A DNA stretch of 7,696 bases, taken from positions 1-7,696 of the forward strand of contig JBIOYQ010000223.1 of NCBI GenBank assembly GCA_044870295.1, given 5' to 3'. The stretch comes from AC-52 sp044870295. GTDB taxonomy: Bacteria > Actinomycetota > UBA4738. A program made the position numbers and the translations under genes. Position 1 is the first letter of the stretch. Each line of letters begins with the position of its first letter. This document shows positions 6,788-7,696 of this stretch, in pieces. A model generated the notes under the pieces. That model did no database searches, was not told where the DNA came from, and was given only the letters and a program-made list of their open reading frames with translations.

Positions 6788-7678
6788 ATGTACATCCGTC
6801 GGCTACTCGGCGTGTCGATGGTCGTGGCTTTGGCCTTGGGCGCAGCAGGGTGCGATCCGGCGCCTCCACCCGGCCCCGGCGAGGCATCGATCACGGTCGA
6901 CATCGAGCCTGGCGGCGAGGGGCAGGCGATCGTCAACACTTCCGTCGAGGACCGGGACGTCGTAGCCGCCGCCGAAGCCGTTGGCCACGCGCTCTTCGGC
7001 GGTCGCGACTGGCGAGCGGACATCGAATCCAATGGCGCCGGGCACGACTTGGGCGTCGTCCACGTGGCCGGCCTGTACGAGCGGACGGCGAGCCCGTCGG
7101 TGAAGATCGATACGGAGCGGCTCTTGCCATCCTTGGCCCCATTCGGCATCGACACCATCCGGCTCACCGTGTGCCCGCCACCAAAGATCGAAGCGACCTT
7201 CAGCGCAGCCCCTCCAGCGGAGATCGATCGGTGCGCGTCCACTATCATCCGGCCGCAAGCCGAGCCGGTGATCCTCACGATCACGCTTCACCTTGGGTCG
7301 GCCGACCCGTGGCCGTTGGTGATTCCGACGTTGATCGGCCTTGTGGCAGTGGTTGGCGGGGCCATCTTGATATCGGTTCGTCGGCCTCGCACCAACCGGT
7401 CCTACCAGGTGTCCACCGGGATCGCGCTCGTCGCGATTGCTTCAGGTCTGATCGCTGTGCGTTTCATGGGGGAGGCCGACGATCCGGCTCTGCCGTTTCA
7501 CTTCCCTGGTTGGGTGGCGACCTACACGAGGATTGCGCCCGGCGCCGCCATCGCCGCCATCATCTTGGGCTTGTGCATCCTCGGCTTCTCGGCCACGCGC
7601 CTTCGGCGGCCGATCGAGTTCTTCGACCCGACGCGACGGAAGCGTCACCGGATCGAGCGGTCCTTCCCCTTCGATTGA
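6788..7678 (+). CDS. Putative lipoprotein with three C-terminal transmembrane helices, function unknown
   Basis: 296 residues; I do not recognise a family. ATG at 6788-6790 follows GGGAGG with seven bases between; an in-frame TTG at 6773 lies ahead of that ribosome site and is unlikely. The N-terminus has RR, a hydrophobic core and LGAAGC, giving a lipobox-like Cys at 22; Ala at -3 is less usual than Leu, Val or Ile. Residues 23-170 are a polar, probably beta-rich extracytoplasmic domain with C129 and C149, which could pair. Hydrophobic helices lie near 175-197, 208-227 and 249-269. Basic stretches follow the first (RRPRTNR) and third (RLRR, then RRKRHR), so an outside N-domain and a cytoplasmic C-terminus obey the positive-inside rule. 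The start ITVDIEPGGEGQ faintly resembles LppM-like lipoprotein domains, a weak similarity only. Codon third positions are more mixed than in the protease. The gene follows a strong hairpin, so it probably has its own transcript, though no convincing promoter is visible. Confidence 0.8.
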   Translation: MYIRRLLGVSMVVALALGAAGCDPAPPPGPGEASITVDIEPGGEGQAIVNTSVEDRDVVAAAEAVGHALFGGRDWRADIESNGAGHDLGVVHVAGLYERTASPSVKIDTERLLPSLAPFGIDTIRLTVCPPPKIEATFSAAPPAEIDRCASTIIRPQAEPVILTITLHLGSADPWPLVIPTLIGLVAVVGGAILISVRRPRTNRSYQVSTGIALVAIASGLIAVRFMGEADDPALPFHFPGWVATYTRIAPGAAIAAIILGLCILGFSATRLRRPIEFFDPTRRKRHRIERSFPFD

Positions 7679-7696
7679 GTTGAGCCCAGAAGCGGC

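Noticed and set aside
1..7696. Hidden mobile element, CRISPR array, tRNA or phage-defence cassette
   Set aside because: No spaced repeats, transposase or integrase motifs, terminal inverted repeats or tRNA-like cloverleaf were seen by reading; almost all the sequence is filled by five ordinary-looking genes.

Overview
The window is high-GC DNA, with G or C at most third codon positions in four of the five genes. It uses GTG and TTG starts as well as ATG, and has GC-rich hairpin termination. Together with a short RmuC, an MFE-2-like SDR and a secreted PA-domain subtilase, this suggests an actinobacterium or a relative (Acidimicrobiia- or Thermoleophilia-like). That is an inference from gene content and style; there is no rRNA or other marker to fix the taxon.

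Layout. Positions 16-3211 hold three genes on the minus strand, read right to left. First is a short-chain dehydrogenase of the peroxisomal multifunctional-enzyme-2 / 17-beta-HSD4 type. Next is a metal-dependent amidohydrolase of the imidazolonepropionase/prolidase-like group, whose ATG shares one base with the SDR stop codon (TGATG). After a 44-base gap comes a short RmuC-family protein. They look like one operon, with the first two genes translationally coupled. Positions 3212-3351 are a divergent intergenic region with a 23-bp imperfect palindrome next to the SDR ribosome-binding site. Positions 3352-6705 (plus strand) encode a large secreted subtilase: TTG start, signal peptide, I9-like propeptide, S8 catalytic domain with an inserted PA domain, Fn3-like domain and further beta-rich C-terminal domains. 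A strong hairpin at 6724-6756 separates it from the last gene, 6788-7678 (plus strand), a probable lipoprotein with three C-terminal membrane helices that I do not recognise.

How the genes fit together. The SDR/amidohydrolase pair is probably catabolic (acyl-CoA or steroid-like oxidoreduction next to hydrolysis of a cyclic amide or peptide-like substrate), but the substrate cannot be read from the sequence. The protease is an extracellular degradative enzyme with its own promoter region. The window contains no mobile element, CRISPR array, tRNA or rRNA that I can see. It reads mostly as ordinary chromosome; the parts least explained are the final lipoprotein gene, the divergent palindrome and the C-terminal third of the protease.
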